Assembly (NCBI GenBank): GCA_903832395.1
Contig: CAILBF010000101.1
Location: 1-13,028, forward strand
Length of the DNA: 13,028 bases
Origin: an uncultured Actinomycetes bacterium
GTDB taxonomy: Bacteria > Actinomycetota > Actinomycetes > Nanopelagicales > Nanopelagicaceae
Direction: 5' to 3'
The notes below the pieces were generated by a model that ran no database searches, was not told the DNA's origin, and saw only the letters and a list, made by a program, of their open reading frames with translations. Of this stretch, positions 1 to 8,364 are shown piece by piece; position 1 is the first letter of the stretch; each line of letters opens with the position of its first letter. Position numbers and translations under genes: made by a program.

Positions 1-39
1 GCGATTCATCCTTCCGGGATGTAAAGAAAATTCTTAGCG

Positions 40-112
40 TGCCCCGAGTCGGATTCGAACCGACACTGTGCAGTGTTTGAGACTGCCCTCTCTACCGTTG
101 GAGTACCGAGGC
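40..112 (-). tRNA. tRNA with CAA anticodon (tRNA-Leu by codon), short variable loop
   Basis: Read on the minus strand, this 73-nt gene folds as a cloverleaf. The acceptor arm GCCTCGG pairs with TCGGGGC through seven pairs, two of them G-U wobbles. The discriminator base is A73. The D arm carries G18-G19. A perfect 5-bp anticodon stem GCAGT/ACTGC encloses loop CTCAAAC, giving anticodon CAA for UUG (Leu). A perfect 5-bp T stem GTCGG/CCGAC encloses loop TTCGAAT. The 3' CCA is not encoded, since the next bases are CGC. The variable region is only 5 nt (ACAGT), whereas bacterial tRNA-Leu normally has a long class II arm. A73 agrees with leucine identity. The gene starts 14 nt after the pyk stop codon and has no visible promoter of its own, so it is probably processed from the 3' end of the pyk transcript. 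That it is a tRNA is secure; the amino acid it carries is less so. Confidence 0.9.
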
Positions 113-126
113 TTTACTGGCAAATC

Positions 127-1566
127 TTAGCGGTAGGCAGGGGCTGCGCCACCAACGGCGTCGCCCACTCGGTGAACGCGCATTGCATTCGTTGAGCCAG
201 GAATTCCTGGAGGAGATCCAGCAACGATCATCACATCATCGCCGACCGCAGCGCGTTTGGAGTCAATAAGTACGGCATCGACGATTTTCACCATCTCGTC
301 TGTAGCGCCAACTACGGGAGTCAACATTGATTCAACCCCCCATGAAAGAGCTAGACGGTTATAGGTACCAACTTCAGGAGTCATAGCAAGAATTGGAATT
401 GGTGAACGCAAGCGCGACATACGACGGGCAGAGTCACCACTTTGAGTAAATGCGACTAAATATTTAGCGCCGACGATTGCGCCAACTTCAGTAGCAGCTT
501 TGGTAATTGCTCCGCCCTTTGTGCGCGGTGGAGTTTTTATTGGGCGGATTCGATCAAGACCACCCTCTTCGGTCTTTTGAATTATGCGTGCCATTGTTTC
601 AACGGCCTCTATCGGAAACTCCCCCACGCTGGTTTCGCCCGAGAGCATTAGCGCATCGGCGCCATCTAATACAGCATTAGCGCAATCCGTTGCCTCTGCA
701 CGTGTGGGACGCGAATTAGTAATCATTGAATCAAGCATCTGAGTTGCGACAATGACGGGTTTTGCCATATCGCGAGCGAGCTCTACGCAAAGTTTTTGTA
801 CGAGAGGTACGTCTTCGATTGGAAGTTCCACGCCTAAATCACCGCGCGCCACCATGATGCCATCGAAGGCGTCTACGATCTCGGCGATATTTGTAACTGC
901 CTGAGGTTTTTCAATCTTAGCAATTACCGGAAGGCGAATACCTTCTTCGTCCATAATTTTATGAACATCTTTGATATCTGCAGCATCTCGAACAAAAGAG
1001 AGTGCAATGAAGTCGGCACCTGCATGTAGACCCCAGCGTAAATCCTCAATATCTTTTTCAGACATAGCTGGCACTGAAACCGCGACACCGGGAAGATTTA
1101 TGCCCTTGTTATTGCTTACCGTCCCAGGTTCGGTGACCTTAGTTATTACGTCATTTCCTTTGACTTCAATAACTTGAACAGTAACTTTTCCATCATCGAT
1201 CAGAATGTGATCTCCAGCTTTACAATCTCCGGGTAGACCTTTATATGTTGTTCCGACTCGATCTTTTGTTCCTTCTACATCATCGGTGGTGATAGTAAAG
1301 ATGTCTCCACGCGCTAAATCATGTGGACCCGCAATGAATCTAGCCAGGCGAATCTTTGGACCTTGTAAGTCAACAAGGATTGCAACGGGACGTCCCGCAG
1401 CTTTTGCCGCTGCGCGTACTAAATCCAGACGGCCTTGGTGCTCTTCGTAAGAGCCGTGTGAAAGATTTAATCTCGCCATATTCATGCCGGCGTCAATGAG
1501 CGCCTTTACCTTTTCAGCAGATTCGACTGCCGGACCCATCGTGCACACAATTTTCGCTCTACGCAT
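127..1566 (-). CDS. pyk: Pyruvate kinase
   Basis: Cytosolic pyruvate kinase converts phosphoenolpyruvate and ADP to pyruvate and ATP, the last step of glycolysis. The protein has 479 residues, the usual length for a bacterial enzyme with a full C-terminal allosteric domain. The A domain opens with RRAKIVCTMGPA and has R32, N34 and S36 in ARLNLSHG and D66 in VDLQGPKIR, residues of the substrate and K+ site. A B domain spans about 71-165. The catalytic Lys is K217 in IAKIEKP, with metal ligands E219 and D243 (MVARGDLGVELP). The signature LSGETSVGEFP follows, and the C domain runs from about 345 to the end. ATG (1566-1564) is chosen because AAGG lies 7 nt upstream, inside the end of gltD. The 9-nt gap to gltD implies co-transcription with gltBD. 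Stop codon TAA. Confidence 0.98.
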   Translation of the reverse strand: MRRAKIVCTMGPAVESAEKVKALIDAGMNMARLNLSHGSYEEHQGRLDLVRAAAKAAGRPVAILVDLQGPKIRLARFIAGPHDLARGDIFTITTDDVEGTKDRVGTTYKGLPGDCKAGDHILIDDGKVTVQVIEVKGNDVITKVTEPGTVSNNKGINLPGVAVSVPAMSEKDIEDLRWGLHAGADFIALSFVRDAADIKDVHKIMDEEGIRLPVIAKIEKPQAVTNIAEIVDAFDGIMVARGDLGVELPIEDVPLVQKLCVELARDMAKPVIVATQMLDSMITNSRPTRAEATDCANAVLDGADALMLSGETSVGEFPIEAVETMARIIQKTEEGGLDRIRPIKTPPRTKGGAITKAATEVGAIVGAKYLVAFTQSGDSARRMSRLRSPIPILAMTPEVGTYNRLALSWGVESMLTPVVGATDEMVKIVDAVLIDSKRAAVGDDVMIVAGSPPGIPGSTNAMRVHRVGDAVGGAAPAYR

Positions 1567-1573
1567 AAGGCAA

Positions 1574-1577
1574 CCTT
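1574..1577 (-). promoter_or_regulatory. pyk ribosome binding site overlapping the gltD stop codon
   Basis: On the minus strand the gltD stop TAA runs directly into GG, giving TAAGG. AAGG lies 7 nt before the pyk ATG, so ribosomes ending gltD sit on the pyk binding site. This arrangement favours coupled translation; the coupling itself is inferred. Confidence 0.6.
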
Positions 1578-3030
1578 AAACCATTAATTGACGGGTAGTT
1601 GGTTCAATTGGACTTGGTAACTGTGTATCTCCAGTGAGATATCTATCAACTGCCGAAGCAACACTTCGACCTTCAGCAATTGCCCAAACAATAAGTGATT
1701 GCCCGCGTCCGGCATCGCCTGCAACAAATACTCCATCTTCATTTGCCGCAAAGTTAGCGTCGCGAATTATATTTCCGCGATCATCTATGGCTACCTCTAG
1801 TTGAGTTAATAATGGAGACTGCTCGGGTCCTGTGAATCCCATAGCGAGAAAGACGAAATCTGCTTTGATCTCTTTCTCACTCCCAGCAACGGGCTCAAAC
1901 TTGCCGTTAACTAAGGTTGTTTCAACGATTTTAATTGCGCGGAGATTTCCATTGCCATCGCTTAAAAACTCTTCAGTACTGACAGAAAAGATGCGATTAT
2001 CTTTTTCTTCGTGAGCGCTCGACACCCGATAAATCATCGGATACGTGGGCCAAGGTTGCCATGCTGGTCGTTCTTCACTCGGCCTTGGCATGATCTCTAA
2101 CTGCGTAACACTTGCCGCGCCTTGGCGCGTAGAAGTACCAAGACAATCTGCGCCAGTATCTCCGCCACCCAGAATCACGACGTGCTTGCCGGCAACATTA
2201 ATTGGTGGGATTTCTACTTCACCAAGAGCTTGTTGATTGCCCCAAGGCAAGAACTCCATTGCTTGATATACACCAATTAAATCGCGACCAGGAATAGGTA
2301 AGTCGCGCCATTGAGTTGCACCGATTGCAAGAACAACTGCATCGTATTTCTTTCGAAGGGCCGAGCCAGTTAGCTCTCCACCAACATCAACGTTGGGGCG
2401 AAAACGAGTTCCCTCTTTTTCCATCTGCTCAAGTCTGCGATCAAGAATATGTTTTTCCATTTTGAACTCTGGAATTCCATAGCGGAGCAACCCACCAATT
2501 TTGTCGGCACGTTCATAAACTGCAACGGTATGTCCGGCACGTGTTAACTGCTGTGCGGCAGCAAGGCCAGCGGGTCCAGAACCAATGACTGCAATAGTTT
2601 TGCCGCTTAAGCGATCCGGGATGAGCGGCTTTACATCGCCCATTGCAAAAGCCTCTTCGATTGTTCGAAGCTCCACTTGTTTAATCGTTACGGCCTCGCG
2701 ATTAATGCCAACCACACAGGCTGTTTCACACGGCGCGGGACAGAGGCGGCCAGTGAACTCCGGAAAGTTATTTGTGGCATGGAGGCGATTGATTGCCTCG
2801 TGAGTGTCTCCGCGCCAAATTAGATCGTTCCACTCTGGAATTAAGTTACCGAGTGGACAGCCAGAGTGGCAAAAAGGAATGCCGCAGTCCATGCAACGTC
2901 CAGCTTGTTTCTGCAAGTGTTCAAAACTTTGTGGCTCATACACTTCACGCCAGTCTTGGATGCGAACATCAACAGGCCGGCGGACTGGAGTTTCGCGCGG
3001 AGTTGTAATAAATCCCTTTGGATCAGCCAC
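1576..3030 (-). CDS. gltD: Glutamate synthase (NADPH), small (beta) subunit
   Basis: This is the NADPH-oxidising subunit of GOGAT. Its FAD takes electrons from NADPH and passes them through Fe-S clusters to GltB, where 2-oxoglutarate plus glutamine-derived ammonia becomes glutamate. The protein has 484 residues, typical for the family. Cysteines for two low-potential [4Fe-4S] clusters lie at C46, C49, C54, C58 and at C97, C101, C105. The FAD Rossmann motif is IGSGPAGLAA (G150, G152, G155). The second dinucleotide motif GGGDTGADC starts at G288. The C-terminal FAD motif is GVFVAGDAGRGQSL. The start codon is GTG (3030-3028), supported by GGAGGT 8 nt upstream. The gene overlaps the end of gltB by 8 nt (GTGGCTGA), which implies coupled, near-stoichiometric translation of the two subunits. 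Confidence 0.98.
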   Translation of the reverse strand: MADPKGFITTPRETPVRRPVDVRIQDWREVYEPQSFEHLQKQAGRCMDCGIPFCHSGCPLGNLIPEWNDLIWRGDTHEAINRLHATNNFPEFTGRLCPAPCETACVVGINREAVTIKQVELRTIEEAFAMGDVKPLIPDRLSGKTIAVIGSGPAGLAAAQQLTRAGHTVAVYERADKIGGLLRYGIPEFKMEKHILDRRLEQMEKEGTRFRPNVDVGGELTGSALRKKYDAVVLAIGATQWRDLPIPGRDLIGVYQAMEFLPWGNQQALGEVEIPPINVAGKHVVILGGGDTGADCLGTSTRQGAASVTQLEIMPRPSEERPAWQPWPTYPMIYRVSSAHEEKDNRIFSVSTEEFLSDGNGNLRAIKIVETTLVNGKFEPVAGSEKEIKADFVFLAMGFTGPEQSPLLTQLEVAIDDRGNIIRDANFAANEDGVFVAGDAGRGQSLIVWAIAEGRSVASAVDRYLTGDTQLPSPIEPTTRQLMV

Positions 3031-6000
3031 TGGCTGCTACCTCCATTACAAGTGCGTTTACTGGAAGACCTTCACGCGTTGCGCGCGCCATGGCATCTAA
3101 TACTCGTGCATAGTCGCGCGGCATAACGAGTGAAATTCGTGTTAAGGCAACGTCCCAATCAGTCAATAACTCTTTAGCAATCTCGGAATCTGTATTAACC
3201 GCAAAATCAGTGATGATAGTTTTTAAAGTTTCAAGTTGATCTGTGGGTACGGCGAGAATATCGACCATATCACCGTTAACTTTGGCGGGATCTAGATCTA
3301 AGACAAAGGCTCGTCCACCTGACATTCCAGCGGCAAAGTTTCGACCTGTCTGACCCAAAACAACTACCGTGCCACCCGTCATGTATTCGCAACCATGATC
3401 GCCAATACCTTCGACAATGGCAGTTGCACCAGAGTTACGAACGCAGAAACGCTCTCCAACGATTCCGCGAATCATGATTTCACCTGAGGTAGCGCCATAA
3501 CCGATTACATTGCCGGCGATAACATTTTCATCAGAGTTAAAAGTCGATGCCGGATCTGGTCGCAGGATTACACGTCCACCAGAGATTCCCTTACCAACAT
3601 AGTCATTTGAATCACCGAAAAGTCGAATCGTTAAGCCTGCAGGAATAAATGCACCGAGTGACTGCCCTGCTGATCCACGCAAAGTAATATCAATCGTTCC
3701 ATCTGCCAGTCCAGTGCCACCGAAGGCGCGTGTGATTTGCGCGCCTAACATTGTTCCAACGGTGCGATTAACATTTCTAACAGGTAAGTCGATTCGGACT
3801 AACTCTTTATTGGTCAATGCAGGCTGTGACAATCGAATGAGCTCGTTATCAAGGGCGGCATCGAGACCGTGATCTTGCGTGGACGTATTGTGCAAAGCGC
3901 TAGTTGTCTGAGGCTGCAATAGAAGTGGTGATAAATCTAAGCCACTGGCTTTCCAATGATCTACTGCGCGTTTAGTTTCAAGATACTCAACGTGGCCTAT
4001 GGCCTCAAGCAATGTCCGGAAGCCCAGGGTTGCCAGAATTTCACGAACCTCTTCGGCAATATATTCAAAGAAAGTTTCAACAAATTCAGGTTTACCACTG
4101 AAACGGGCGCGTAACTCTGGATTCTGTGTTGCCACACCCACTGGGCACGTATCTAAATGACACACGCGCATCATGACACAACCAGAAACAACGAGTGGCG
4201 CGGTAGCAAAACCAAACTCTTCGGCGCCAAGTAGAGCGGCGATAACCACGTCGCGGCCCGTCTTTAACTGCCCATCGGTTTGAACGACAATTCGATCGCG
4301 CAGATTATTAAGGAGCAAGGTCTGCTGAGTTTCAGCTAAGCCAAGTTCCCACGGCGCACCAGCATGTTTTAACGATGTAAGTGGTGACGCACCGGTTCCA
4401 CCATCGTGGCCCGAAATTAAAACTACATCGGCATGGGCTTTACTTACACCGGCAGCAACTGTTCCAACGCCAACTTCAGCGACAAGTTTCACATGGATAC
4501 GTGCATTCTTGTTCGCATTCTTTAAGTCGTGAATCAACTGCGCTAAATCTTCAATCGAATAGATGTCATGGTGCGGAGGTGGTGAAATTAGACCAACGCC
4601 TGGAGTTGAGTAACGAACTTTTGCAATCCATGGATAGACCTTGTTACCCGGTAATTGGCCGCCTTCTCCAGGTTTTGCACCTTGCGCAACTTTAATTTGA
4701 ATATCGTCGGCGTTAACTAAGTATTCACTTGTGACACCAAAGCGACCAGAGGCAACTTGCTTAATTGCCGATCGCTTAGAATCGCCGTTTTCCATGGGTA
4801 TAAAACGTGTTGGATCTTCTCCGCCTTCGCCGGTATTAGATTTCGCGCCCAATCGGTTCATGGCTATCGCTAAAGTTTCATGCACCTCTTGAGAGACAGA
4901 GCCGTAGGACATGGCCCCGGTTGAGAATCGTTTTATTATTTCGTGCGCCGATTCAACTTCATCGATTGAGATTGGAGTTCGTTCTTTAAATTCAAAGAGC
5001 CCGCGCAAAGTCATCAGACGTGTGCTCTGATCATTTACTCGGTTCGTGTACCGTTTGAAAATGTCGTATCGCTTAGTTCGAGTTGAATGCTGGAGTGCAA
5101 ACACGGTCTCTGGGTCGAATAAGTGAGGCTCACCCTCGCGGCGCCATTGATATTCCCCGCCGATTGGTAGGCGTTTAGTTCCCGGTACTTCTCCCCCAGG
5201 TGGATATGCAATGTGGTGACGCGCGATTGCTTCTTGAGCAATTACATCAAGGGAAACTCCACCAAGCCTGGATGTTGTTCCAGTAAAGAACTCATCGATT
5301 ACTTCGGCACTCAATCCAATGGCTTCAAAGACTTGAGCCCCTGTATAGGAGGCGATGGTGCTAATTCCCATCTTGGACATAACTTTCAAGACGCCTTTGC
5401 CAAGAGATTTAATTAAGTTTCGAACGGCTTTCTCGGGAGTAATACCAGTGATTACGCCCTGTAGAACTAAGTCCTCAGCACTCTCCATCGCAAGATATGG
5501 GTTAACTGCCGCAGCTCCAAAGCCGATCAGAAGTGCAACATGGTGTACTTCACGCACATCGCCAGCTTCAACTACTAAACCAACTTTGGTGCGAGTCTTT
5601 TCGCGAATTAAATGGTGATGTACTGCAGAAGTCAAAAGTAAGGATGGAATCGCTGCCTCTTCGGTATCGGCATCACGATCGGATAGAACAATGATTCGAG
5701 CGCCATCGTTGATTGCTTTCGAAACTTCCAACTTAATCTCATTTAAACGTTCACGAAGCGCATCGCCTTCATCGGCCACAAAAAATAGTCCTCGTACAAC
5801 GTGTGCGCTAAGGCCTGGATGATCTCCATCGGCGTTAACGTGAATTATTTTTGCTAGTTCGTCATTATCAATGACGGGAAATGCCAATGAGATTTGACGA
5901 CATGAAAAAGGTCCCGACTCGAGCAAATTGTGTTCTGGGCCCATGGAAGTTCCAAGGCTCGTAACGAGTTCCTCGCGGATTGCATCTAACGGCGGATTTG

Positions 6001-7534
6001 TAACTTGGGCAAAAAGTTGAGAAAAATAATCAAAGATAAGACGTGGCTTATTTGAAAGTGCAGCTATAGGTGTATCTGAACCCATAGATCCAAGGGCTTC
6101 CATTCCGTTTTTAGCCATTGGTGTGATTAAGATTCGAAGCTCTTCTTCGGTATAACCAAATGCACGTTGGCGTCGAACAACGGATGAGTGTGGATAGACA
6201 ATGTGTTCACGAGCTGGAAGATCACTTAGTTTGACCATGCCGGCATGCAACCAATCGCCATATGGCGCGGCATTTGCAAGTGAATCCTTAATTTCGCTAT
6301 CTTCAATAATGCGTCCGGCTTCGATGTCGACCAAGAACATTTTGCCTGGTTGCAAACGACCCTTGCGAGCGATATTTTCTGGTGCAATATCTAAGACGCC
6401 AACTTCTGAGGCCAAAACAACTAAGCCATCTTTTGTAACCCAATAGCGGGAAGGACGAAGGCCATTTCGATCTAAGACTGCGCCTACTTGGTGGCCGTCG
6501 GTAAATGTCACACAGGCCGGCCCGTCCCAAGGCTCCATAAGAGAGGAATGAAAGGTGTAAAAATCACGGCGCTCTTGCGACATTGACGTGTGATTTTCCC
6601 ACGCTTCCGGAATCATCATGAGAACTGAATGAGCAAGTGAACGTCCACCCAAATAGAGGAGTTCAAGGACTTCATCAAATGATGCCGAGTCACTACCCGA
6701 CATCTGCACAATAGGGAACAAGCGTTTCAAATCCCCCGGGATTAAATCACTCGATAATTGGGATTCGCGTGCGCGCATCCAATTCCTATTTCCTTTAACA
6801 GTATTAATCTCACCGTTATGGGCAATAAAGCGATATGGATGCGCTAACGGCCATGAAGGAAAAGTATTAGTCGAAAATCTTGAGTGCACAAGTGCTAATG
6901 GTGACACTACACGCTCATCACTTAAGTCAGGGAAAAACTCTTCTAACTGCCCGGTCGTTAACATTCCCTTGTAAACAATTGTTTGCGCAGAAAGTGATGG
7001 GAAATAAAGTGGGAGTGCGTGCTCGGCGCGCTTTCGTAAACAAAAGGCCATTCGCTCTAAGACAAGTCCGTTTTCATTCTTAAGGCCACTTACAAATAGC
7101 TGTCGGAAATCTGGCATGACTGAAAGTGCGGTTTTTCCTAGAGAACGTGAATTAATTGGTAAGTCACGCCAACCCAAAACTTTTAGCCCCTCTTCCTGAG
7201 CTATCCGTGCAATCTCTCCTTCGACGCTTGCGCCTTTTTCAATAAATGCAATACCAGTGGCATAAGAGCCCGCTACGGGTAAATCAAAAGTTGTAGTGTT
7301 CTGAAAGAAAAGATCAGGGATGCGAATTAAAATTCCCGCGCCATCTCCGCTATCTGGTTCGGCACCTGATGCCCCGCGGTGTTCAAGATTTCGCAGCGCT
7401 GTAAGCGCTTTTTCTACAATGTCATGGGTTGGAACTTTATTCAGAGTTGCAACCATCGCAACGCCACATGCATCATGTTCTTGAGCAGGGTTATAGAGCC
7501 CCTGTGCAGGTGGATAGTTGGAAGGCAATGCCAT
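3023..7534 (-). CDS. gltB: Glutamate synthase (NADPH), large (alpha) subunit
   Basis: This is the large GOGAT subunit. It hydrolyses glutamine in an N-terminal type 2 amidotransferase domain and channels ammonia to an FMN site, where 2-oxoglutarate is aminated to glutamate. It has 1503 residues, full length for the family. The catalytic cysteine is C23 in EHDACGVAMVA, so a 22-residue propeptide should be removed, as in known GltB proteins. The amidotransferase domain runs to about 430 and a central domain to about 780. The FMN domain follows, with KPGEGGQLPGNKV from K954 and SGHDGGTGASPL. The [3Fe-4S] ligands are C1119, C1125 and C1130 (C-x5-C-x4-C). A C-terminal beta-helix domain contains glycine repeats such as GRNFAAGMSGGRAF. 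ATG 7534-7532 has GGAG about 10 nt upstream. The gene is first in the gltB-gltD-pyk-tRNA run, after a 112-nt gap. Stop codon TGA. Confidence 0.99.
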   Translation of the reverse strand: MALPSNYPPAQGLYNPAQEHDACGVAMVATLNKVPTHDIVEKALTALRNLEHRGASGAEPDSGDGAGILIRIPDLFFQNTTTFDLPVAGSYATGIAFIEKGASVEGEIARIAQEEGLKVLGWRDLPINSRSLGKTALSVMPDFRQLFVSGLKNENGLVLERMAFCLRKRAEHALPLYFPSLSAQTIVYKGMLTTGQLEEFFPDLSDERVVSPLALVHSRFSTNTFPSWPLAHPYRFIAHNGEINTVKGNRNWMRARESQLSSDLIPGDLKRLFPIVQMSGSDSASFDEVLELLYLGGRSLAHSVLMMIPEAWENHTSMSQERRDFYTFHSSLMEPWDGPACVTFTDGHQVGAVLDRNGLRPSRYWVTKDGLVVLASEVGVLDIAPENIARKGRLQPGKMFLVDIEAGRIIEDSEIKDSLANAAPYGDWLHAGMVKLSDLPAREHIVYPHSSVVRRQRAFGYTEEELRILITPMAKNGMEALGSMGSDTPIAALSNKPRLIFDYFSQLFAQVTNPPLDAIREELVTSLGTSMGPEHNLLESGPFSCRQISLAFPVIDNDELAKIIHVNADGDHPGLSAHVVRGLFFVADEGDALRERLNEIKLEVSKAINDGARIIVLSDRDADTEEAAIPSLLLTSAVHHHLIREKTRTKVGLVVEAGDVREVHHVALLIGFGAAAVNPYLAMESAEDLVLQGVITGITPEKAVRNLIKSLGKGVLKVMSKMGISTIASYTGAQVFEAIGLSAEVIDEFFTGTTSRLGGVSLDVIAQEAIARHHIAYPPGGEVPGTKRLPIGGEYQWRREGEPHLFDPETVFALQHSTRTKRYDIFKRYTNRVNDQSTRLMTLRGLFEFKERTPISIDEVESAHEIIKRFSTGAMSYGSVSQEVHETLAIAMNRLGAKSNTGEGGEDPTRFIPMENGDSKRSAIKQVASGRFGVTSEYLVNADDIQIKVAQGAKPGEGGQLPGNKVYPWIAKVRYSTPGVGLISPPPHHDIYSIEDLAQLIHDLKNANKNARIHVKLVAEVGVGTVAAGVSKAHADVVLISGHDGGTGASPLTSLKHAGAPWELGLAETQQTLLLNNLRDRIVVQTDGQLKTGRDVVIAALLGAEEFGFATAPLVVSGCVMMRVCHLDTCPVGVATQNPELRARFSGKPEFVETFFEYIAEEVREILATLGFRTLLEAIGHVEYLETKRAVDHWKASGLDLSPLLLQPQTTSALHNTSTQDHGLDAALDNELIRLSQPALTNKELVRIDLPVRNVNRTVGTMLGAQITRAFGGTGLADGTIDITLRGSAGQSLGAFIPAGLTIRLFGDSNDYVGKGISGGRVILRPDPASTFNSDENVIAGNVIGYGATSGEIMIRGIVGERFCVRNSGATAIVEGIGDHGCEYMTGGTVVVLGQTGRNFAAGMSGGRAFVLDLDPAKVNGDMVDILAVPTDQLETLKTIITDFAVNTDSEIAKELLTDWDVALTRISLVMPRDYARVLDAMARATREGLPVNALVMEVAASG
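3039..3044 (-). promoter_or_regulatory. gltD ribosome binding site inside gltB
   Basis: GGAGGT on the minus strand lies within the last codons of gltB, 8 nt before a GTG codon. This near-consensus Shine-Dalgarno site fixes the gltD start at that GTG, for which no ATG alternative is close by. Confidence 0.75.
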
Positions 7535-7646
7535 TGAAGGTGGGCTCCGATTGTCTATGAATGCTTGCGGGACAACCTTGGCCCTTGCTCGTTAAGAACT
7601 AACTAGCGGTGCAAAGAGTAGCAATAAAAACTGCCTTGGCTAGTGC
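7535..7646. other. Intergenic gap between the VIT gene and gltB; likely promoter region
   Basis: This is the largest non-coding gap in the window (112 nt) and the natural place for the gltBD-pyk promoter. I see no convincing -35/-10 pair and no clear operator. On the minus strand a run of five T lies at 7630-7626, just after the VIT gene, but only 3-bp stems can be drawn before it, so I do not call a terminator. The heptamer GCCAAGG occurs twice, near each end of the gap; its meaning is unknown. Confidence 0.4.
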
Positions 7647-8354
7647 CTATATGCCGGCGACATGTGCAATCTGACCGATTCCAGCGGTGATAGCCATGCC
7701 TAAACAGCCACCGAGAATGACTCTAATGGTTGGAATCAAAACCTTTGAACCTGATGCTCGAGCGCTGATTACACCTGTAAGCACTAAGCCAACAAGAGTG
7801 AAGCCAACAATGCTCCATGCTTTGGCTCCAAGTGTTGGTGCAAATGCTCCGACAAATGGAATCAAGCCTCCAACAGTGAAGGCGGTTGCAGATGCAATTG
7901 ATGCTTGCACTGGCCGGGCTTTAGTGTGTGGGTGCTGTCCCAGTTCATCTCGCAAATGCGCAGCAAGCGGATCGATTTTGTGCATTTCAACAGCAACGGT
8001 CATTGCAAGCTCTGGAGTCAAACCGCGATTGATATAAATTTGTTGAAGCTCCAAGAGTTCACCCTCTGGATCGGATGCAAGGTGGGCAATTTCTAGAAGT
8101 CGGTCGGATTCTTCAACATCATTTTGTGAACGCACTGAAACGTACTCACCTACTGCCATCGACATTGCACCGGCAGAAATTCCAGCAAGACCTGCAGTTA
8201 CGAGAAAATCATTCTTTCCGGCGGCAACTACGCCAATCATTAATGAGGCCGTTGAAACTAAACCATCATTTGCACCTAAGACGGCGGCGCGTAACCAACC
8301 TGCGCGATGTGTTCGGTGTTCTAAATTTCGCGTATATACATCGTCAAGGGCCAT
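7647..8354 (-). CDS. VIT/CCC1-family Fe2+/Mn2+ transporter
   Basis: This is a membrane transporter of the VIT1/CCC1 family, whose characterised members move Fe2+ or Mn2+ out of the cytosol. The protein has 235 residues. The family signature is near the start, RAAVLGANDGLVSTASLMIG (residues 22-41), with D30 in the first helix. A second helix contains GAMSMAVGEYVSV, with M64, M66 and E70 as likely metal ligands. A soluble acidic and His-containing segment (about 80-150) corresponds to the cytosolic metal-binding domain. Three hydrophobic helices follow to the C-terminus, for about five in total. The frame stays open 51 codons further upstream, but that part lies inside lgt and has no family similarity, so ATG 8354-8352 is chosen; homology begins soon after it. 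It starts 10 nt after the lgt stop. Its Shine-Dalgarno is weak, so translation may depend on lgt. Metal specificity cannot be told from sequence. Confidence 0.93.
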   Translation of the reverse strand: MALDDVYTRNLEHRTHRAGWLRAAVLGANDGLVSTASLMIGVVAAGKNDFLVTAGLAGISAGAMSMAVGEYVSVRSQNDVEESDRLLEIAHLASDPEGELLELQQIYINRGLTPELAMTVAVEMHKIDPLAAHLRDELGQHPHTKARPVQASIASATAFTVGGLIPFVGAFAPTLGAKAWSIVGFTLVGLVLTGVISARASGSKVLIPTIRVILGGCLGMAITAGIGQIAHVAGI

Positions 8355-8364
8355 GGAATGAAGA

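Noticed and set aside
7..21. Small hairpin (5-bp stem CATCC/GGATG, loop of 5) downstream of the tRNA
   Set aside because: The stem is short and no U tract follows on the minus strand before the window edge, so a terminator call is not supported.
2793..3126. Several overlapping plus-strand open frames over the start of gltD
   Set aside because: They are antisense to the conserved Fe-S cysteine region of gltD, show no recognisable domain, and are best explained as shadows of its codon use.
7621..7650. T-run after the VIT gene as an intrinsic terminator
   Set aside because: Five T residues are present on the minus strand, but no stem longer than 3 bp precedes them.
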